Source: UBA10518 sp022837185
GTDB taxonomy: Bacteria > Desulfobacterota > Desulfobulbia > Desulfobulbales > Desulfobulbaceae
DNA: 64,000 bases
Assembly (NCBI GenBank): GCA_034007705.1
Contig: JAVEQK010000017.1
Span: forward strand, 1 to 64,000
Direction: 5' to 3'
The notes beneath the pieces are model-generated. The model was given only the letters and a program-made list of their open reading frames with translations, was not told the DNA's origin and searched no databases. The position numbers and the translations under genes are program-made. Positions 60,498 to 64,000 of the stretch are shown piece after piece. The stretch's first letter is position 1; the number at the start of each line of letters is the position of its first letter.

Positions 60498-60752
60498 ATG
60501 AAAAAGTATTTTATGTCGCTGGTTCTGGTTCTGCTGCTGGCCGTCGCTGCCTATGCGGGAGTGAACATCAACACCGCCGGGGTGGAAGAGCTGCAGTCCC
60601 TGCCGGGCATCGGTCAGTCCAAAGCGGAAGCGATTGTCAAGTACCGCGAGGAAAACGGGAACTTCAAAACGGCGGAGGACCTGATGCAGGTCAAGGGCAT
60701 CGGCTCAAAGGTTTATGAAAAGATCAGCGCCCAGGTCGAGGTAGGGAAGTAG
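60498..60752 (+). CDS. exported helix-hairpin-helix protein, ComEA-like
   Basis: This 84-residue protein has a signal peptide (MKKYFMSLVLVLLLAVAAYA) and a double helix-hairpin-helix ComEA domain: VNINTAGVEELQSLPGIGQS, KAEAIVKYREENGNF and VKGIGSKVYEKI. Such domains bind double-stranded DNA without sequence preference. In the periplasm it may take part in DNA uptake, although free HhH proteins of this size are common in non-competent relatives. The ATG follows GGAGGAGACC. It has its own promoter and a following GC hairpin. Confidence 0.88.
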   Translation: MKKYFMSLVLVLLLAVAAYAGVNINTAGVEELQSLPGIGQSKAEAIVKYREENGNFKTAEDLMQVKGIGSKVYEKISAQVEVGK

Positions 60753-60765
60753 TTGTTTTTTTGCG

Positions 60766-60799
60766 CGCGCGACCGGTTTGCAGTTGCGCCGGTCGCGCG
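60766..60799 (+). terminator. GC hairpin after the ComEA-like gene
   Basis: An 11-bp perfect stem CGCGCGACCGG/CCGGTCGCGCG (60766-60776 with 60789-60799) with a 12-nt loop lies 13 bases after the stop. The Ts precede it rather than follow, so it may act as a barrier or as part of the leader of the next gene, which starts 11 bases later. Confidence 0.5.
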
Positions 60800-60810
60800 T
60801 TGCATTTATC

Positions 60811-62523
60811 ATGCGGTCCATGTATGAACGGAATGGAGAATACTCCGAAAGCCTCATGGTTCATTTCCGTCGGGCCGAGGGTCTGCGAAAGGAATCACTG
60901 GACCTTCACTCCCTGGATTTAAATGCCAGGCAGATAGCCGATCTGGAACTGCTGCTCAACCGGGCCCTGTATCCGTTGACCGGATATATGTCCAGGGAGG
61001 ATTACGAAAGCGTCGTAGAGAACATCCGGCTTGCAGACGGAACCGTCTGGTCCCTGCCCATCTGTCTCGATGTCCGCGAAGAGGTTGCAGCCACCCTGCA
61101 GCCCGGCCAGAAGCTGGCCCTCAATGATCAGGAGGGCTTTCTGCTCGCCGTCATGACCGTTCAGCAAGTCTGGCAGCCGGACAAGGGGAAGGAGGCCGCG
61201 CTGGTCTACGGCACGGACAATCCGTCAGTTCATCCCGGCGTACAGCAGTTGATGAACCAGGTGCACGGATGGTACGTGGGAGGTCCGGTCGAGGGAATCA
61301 GCCTGCCGTTACACCATGATTTCCGGGATCTGCGTCTGACGCCGTCCGAGACGCATCGACGTTTCACCCAGTACGGCTGGCGCCGCGTTCTCGGTTTCCA
61401 CACCGAGGAATATCTGCATTGCGCGCATCGGGAAATGGTCCTGGCCGCGGCCAGGGAGATCGGGGCGAGTATCTTCCTCCATCCGGTGGTGGGGCTGGAA
61501 TCTCCCGGAAGTCTTGACCACTACACCCATGTCCGTTGTTATCTGGCATTTGTCAATAAATTCCCCAAGAACATGATCATGCTCGGCCTGACTCCCCTGG
61601 CCGAACGGTGGGCCGGGCCCCGTGAAGCGCTCTGGCACGCCATAATCCGCAAAAATTTTGGCTGCAGCCACTTCATGGTTGCCGACGACCATGGCGATCC
61701 ATTTGCCGGGACATCCATGGATCTGTTTTATCCTCGCCACGCCGCCCAGGAGTTGGTTGCGAAATACAGCGCCGATACGGGCATCGAGATGATCCCCCAG
61801 GAACGGATGGGTTATCTCGAAGACAAGGCCCGCTATGTCTTTCTCAAGGACGTCAACGGACAGGCCGTAAAGGATATTTCCTCCAGGGAACTCCGGCACC
61901 GTCTGGAATGGAATCTCGATATTCCCGAATGGTTTTCCTATCCCGAAGTGGTCGCCGAGCTCCGCAAGTCCTTTCCGCCCCGGTCAAAACAGGGCTTCAC
62001 AATTTTCCTCACCGGCCTGTCGGGCTCCGGCAAGTCAACCATAGCCCGGGTCCTGATGGTTAAGTTCATGGAAATGCGGGATCGCCCGGTGACCTTGCTG
62101 GACGGCGATATCGTCCGCAAGAATCTGTCATCGGAGCTGACCTATTCCAGGGAGCACCGCAATCTGAACGTGACCAGAATCGGTTTTGTTGCCAGCGAGA
62201 TTACGAAAAACGGCGGCATCGCCCTGTGCGCTCCGATTGCACCGTATGAGGAATCCAGGCAGGCCAACCGGGAGCTGATCAGCCGTTACGGCGGATATAT
62301 CGAAGTGTATGTTTCAACCCCCATCGAAGTTTGCGAACAACGCGATCGCAAGGGGCTGTACGCCAAGGCCAGGGCAGGGAAAATCAAGGGAGTCACCGGC
62401 GTGTCCGATCCCTATGTACCCCCGACCAATCCCGAACTGACCATCGACACCACCAACTTGACACCGGCCGAGGCCGTCCAGGAAATTCTGCTGTATCTTG
62501 AAGAGCAAGGTTACCTCAGGTAA
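60811..62523 (+). CDS. fused ATP-sulfurylase-like / adenylylsulfate kinase protein
   Basis: This 570-residue fusion has a Sat-like part (about 30-385) and an APS kinase (about 393-565) with P-loop GLSGSGKST (402-410), DGDIVRKNL and APIAPYEESR. In the Sat part the ATP residues are present: H203 and H206, R266 in ERWAGPREALWHA, and the FYPRHAAQEL region. But the sulfate-contact motif, normally QTRN or HTRN, reads HTEE (197-200), and the GRDHAG loop reads ADDHGD (291-296). Either it adenylylates something other than sulfate, or only the kinase works. It may make PAPS. The start could be ATG 60811, 60820 or 60856; no strong ribosome site is visible. Confidence 0.85.
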   Translation: MRSMYERNGEYSESLMVHFRRAEGLRKESLDLHSLDLNARQIADLELLLNRALYPLTGYMSREDYESVVENIRLADGTVWSLPICLDVREEVAATLQPGQKLALNDQEGFLLAVMTVQQVWQPDKGKEAALVYGTDNPSVHPGVQQLMNQVHGWYVGGPVEGISLPLHHDFRDLRLTPSETHRRFTQYGWRRVLGFHTEEYLHCAHREMVLAAAREIGASIFLHPVVGLESPGSLDHYTHVRCYLAFVNKFPKNMIMLGLTPLAERWAGPREALWHAIIRKNFGCSHFMVADDHGDPFAGTSMDLFYPRHAAQELVAKYSADTGIEMIPQERMGYLEDKARYVFLKDVNGQAVKDISSRELRHRLEWNLDIPEWFSYPEVVAELRKSFPPRSKQGFTIFLTGLSGSGKSTIARVLMVKFMEMRDRPVTLLDGDIVRKNLSSELTYSREHRNLNVTRIGFVASEITKNGGIALCAPIAPYEESRQANRELISRYGGYIEVYVSTPIEVCEQRDRKGLYAKARAGKIKGVTGVSDPYVPPTNPELTIDTTNLTPAEAVQEILLYLEEQGYLR

Positions 62524-62629
62524 ATTTCGGGTTGCAAACGGAAGGCTCGATTTTCCCTTTTTCCGGGCGGGTCACCGGAGACTTTCCCTTGTCGTCGAGG
62601 ATTGATCAATTTTTTCAGCGAGCAGAGCC

Positions 62630-63346
62630 GTGAAGGAAATTCCCCTGAACGAACGAATCATTTTTGCCCTTGACTTCGCCGACGCCCAATTGGCCGAACA
62701 ATGGGTTCGAAAGCTGGACAGTCATGTCCGTTTTTTCAAGGTAGGACTGCAGCTTTTTCTGGCCGGCGGCTGGCCGGTCATCGATGCCATCACTGCCCGC
62801 GGCTGCAAGGTCATGCTGGATCTCAAGTTCTTCGATATTCCTGAAACGGTTCATCTTGCCGTACAACAGCTCCGTAACCGGGGTGTGTCTTTTGCCACCG
62901 TGCATGGCAACCGGCCGATTATCGAGGCGGCTGTGGCGGACAAGGGCGACCTGAAGGTGCTGGCCGTTACGGTGCTGACCAGTTTTGATGAATCGGACAT
63001 GGTGGAGATGGGCATGACCAGGCCGGTACGGGACCTGGTGCTGCTTCGCGCCCGCAAAGCCCTGGAACTGGGTTCTGACGGCGTGGTCTCTTCGGCCCTC
63101 GAGGCAGGGCCCCTGCGCGATGATCTTGGCGGTAATTTCCTGGTGGTGACGCCGGGCATCCGACCCGGTCTCAACCGGGACGTGGAACAGGACGACCAGA
63201 AGCGGGTGGCCACCGCCCGGCAGGCGATCATCGACGGTGCCGATTATGTGGTCATCGGCCGGCCCATCAGCACCGCGCCGGATCCGGTCAGGGCAGTGAT
63301 TGCCATCCAGAAGGAGATCGCCGAAGGCCTCGCCGTATCCGGCTGA
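62630..63346 (+). CDS. pyrF: orotidine 5'-phosphate decarboxylase
   Basis: PyrF makes UMP, the last step of de novo pyrimidine synthesis. The 238-residue barrel has IFALDFAD, FFKVGLQLF, the catalytic LDLKFFDIP (D64, K66, D69), TVHG, VTPGIRP and YVVIGRPIS. The start is GTG 62630 with a weak purine-rich site. It stands alone after the Sat/APS-kinase gene, and heptad element B begins eight bases after its stop. Confidence 0.96.
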   Translation: MKEIPLNERIIFALDFADAQLAEQWVRKLDSHVRFFKVGLQLFLAGGWPVIDAITARGCKVMLDLKFFDIPETVHLAVQQLRNRGVSFATVHGNRPIIEAAVADKGDLKVLAVTVLTSFDESDMVEMGMTRPVRDLVLLRARKALELGSDGVVSSALEAGPLRDDLGGNFLVVTPGIRPGLNRDVEQDDQKRVATARQAIIDGADYVVIGRPISTAPDPVRAVIAIQKEIAEGLAVSG

Positions 63347-63353
63347 TGAAAGG

Positions 63354-63529
63354 AGTCGGCAGTCATCAGTCAGCAGTCGGCAGTTTGAGGTTTGAAGCCT
63401 CCCGGCTTGTCGGCTTGACGAACCTAACAGGCTGACAGTCAATTGATATTTGGACACGTGTTAATCTCCTCATTCGTCCCCGCAGCGCGGGGTGGGGCGT
63501 TGCCGACTGCCGACTGATAACAGCCGACT
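63354..63529. repeat. element with 28-bp inverted ends made of heptad units (B)
   Basis: The left end has four 7-nt units AGTCGGC, AGTCATC, AGTCAGC, AGTCGGC (63354-63381), with weaker units to 63395. The right end has GCCGACT, GCCGACT, GATAACA, GCCGACT (63502-63529). In reverse complement the right end matches the left at 25 of 28 positions. The 120-bp core has no gene. The right end touches the stop codon of the EamA gene. Confidence 0.65.
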
Positions 63530-64000
63530 CACGGCGAAGCCGTGCCTTTGCTCCCCCGCTGCACGACCATCATGGCCGGGACGATGATCACCACACCGAT
63601 GATGGTTCGCAATGGCGGTAGTCCCTGGCCGAAAAACCAGTCGATGGCCAGGACCAGGGGTGGGTACAGGTAACTGTAGGCCATGACCCGGGTCGGACCG
63701 AGTCGCAGCGTGGCAAACTGGGTCAGGAAAAATGTGACCATGGTGCAGAATACCGCCAGGTAAACTATTCCCGCCCAGACCTGCACCGGCACGGCGCCCC
63801 AGTCAATCGCCGGCAAACGGTGCAGGCCGAGCAGCAGCAGCCAGATCGATCCGGTGGCCATCACCCAGAAGGTCATCACCACCATGGATTCGCCCCGGTG
63901 CAAAAGTTTGACCAGGGGCGTATATGCAGCCATGAACAGGCAGCCGACAAAAAAAATCAGGTCGCCCCTGCCCAGATCCATGGCCAGCAGCCTGTGGATA
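63529..64000 (-). CDS. EamA (DMT) family transporter, 5' part missing
   Basis: The reading frame runs off the window end, and the 157 visible residues are the C-terminal half of a ten-helix drug/metabolite transporter. About five membrane helices are seen, with GDLIFFVGCLFMAAYTPLVK, YLAVFCTMVTFFLTQFATLRLG and YLYPPLVLAIDWFFGQGLPP. EamA proteins export or import small molecules; the substrate is unknown. An ATG at 63981 is internal, because the upstream codons continue in frame with family-like sequence. Confidence 0.82.
   Translation of the reverse strand, partial: IHRLLAMDLGRGDLIFFVGCLFMAAYTPLVKLLHRGESMVVMTFWVMATGSIWLLLLGLHRLPAIDWGAVPVQVWAGIVYLAVFCTMVTFFLTQFATLRLGPTRVMAYSYLYPPLVLAIDWFFGQGLPPLRTIIGVVIIVPAMMVVQRGSKGTASP

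Noticed and set aside
1..64000. CRISPR arrays or defence islands
   Set aside because: No regularly spaced identical repeats of 24-40 bases and no Cas, restriction-modification or toxin-antitoxin genes were recognised anywhere in the window.

Overview
The window reads as one continuous chromosomal stretch of a GC-rich, Gram-negative anaerobe, most likely a member of the Desulfobacterota (delta-proteobacterial sulfur or metal reducers). Pointers are two periplasmic multihaem c-type cytochromes, a fused ATP sulfurylase/APS kinase-like protein, a DUF39 homocysteine-biosynthesis protein, a two-CW protein, a CooC-type nickel ATPase, an adenosylcobalamin-dependent (class II) ribonucleotide reductase and an NtrY/NtrX pair with a GAFTGA-type sigma-54 activator. 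The 100-N gap flanked by an exact 127-base duplication shows it is a draft, probably short-read, assembly. No prophage, insertion sequence, CRISPR array or clear genomic island was seen.

Layout. 1-5.3 kb: the 3' end of tRNA-Asp, small cysteine-rich and hypothetical genes, and a membrane-anchored triple-GAF class III nucleotide cyclase. 5.3-8.8 kb: nrdJ, preceded by a promoter carrying two NrdR boxes 31 bp apart, then SEC-C and VanZ genes. 8.8-14.0 kb (minus strand): DUF4390, ntrY-like, ntrX-like and hemB. 14.2-16.0 kb: rfbB-rfbC behind a strong promoter and a 30-bp palindrome. 16.1-21.4 kb: a multihaem cytochrome (split only by the assembly gap), nhaD and an RNase II/R-type gene. 21.5-30.2 kb: era, then ctpA, envC, ftsX, ftsE and cooC on the minus strand, gph and DUF445. 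30.2-38.1 kb (minus strand): a coiled-coil protein, glgB, and a tsaD-DUF2062-rsmA-alcohol dehydrogenase run, then pheA. 38.4-45.4 kb: DUF39, larE, HU, tRNA-Pro, a pentahaem cytochrome, a secreted MsrAB with a Fur-like box, and a stand-alone TSCPD protein divergent from cobO. 45.6-60.3 kb: a long housekeeping run ileS-lspA-fabD, ffh-rpsP-khpA-rimM-trmD-SPOUT-rplS-rnhB-yraN-pdxA-tmk-TPR lipoprotein-LolB-like lipoprotein. 60.4-64 kb: a ComEA-like protein, the Sat/APS-kinase fusion, pyrF and a truncated EamA transporter.

Most of the window is core metabolism, but several pieces connect. nrdJ needs adenosylcobalamin, which cobO makes. Beside cobO sits a free-standing copy of the TSCPD domain otherwise found at the NrdJ C-terminus. 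The NtrYX pair, the cyclase and the NrdR promoter are the visible regulatory nodes. The best candidates for new biology are the TSCPD/cobO pair, the Sat-like domain whose sulfate-pocket motif is changed from the usual QTRN-type to HTEE, the expanded haem motifs in the 16.1-kb cytochrome, and two intergenic elements bounded by 28-bp inverted repeats built from four degenerate 7-nt units.
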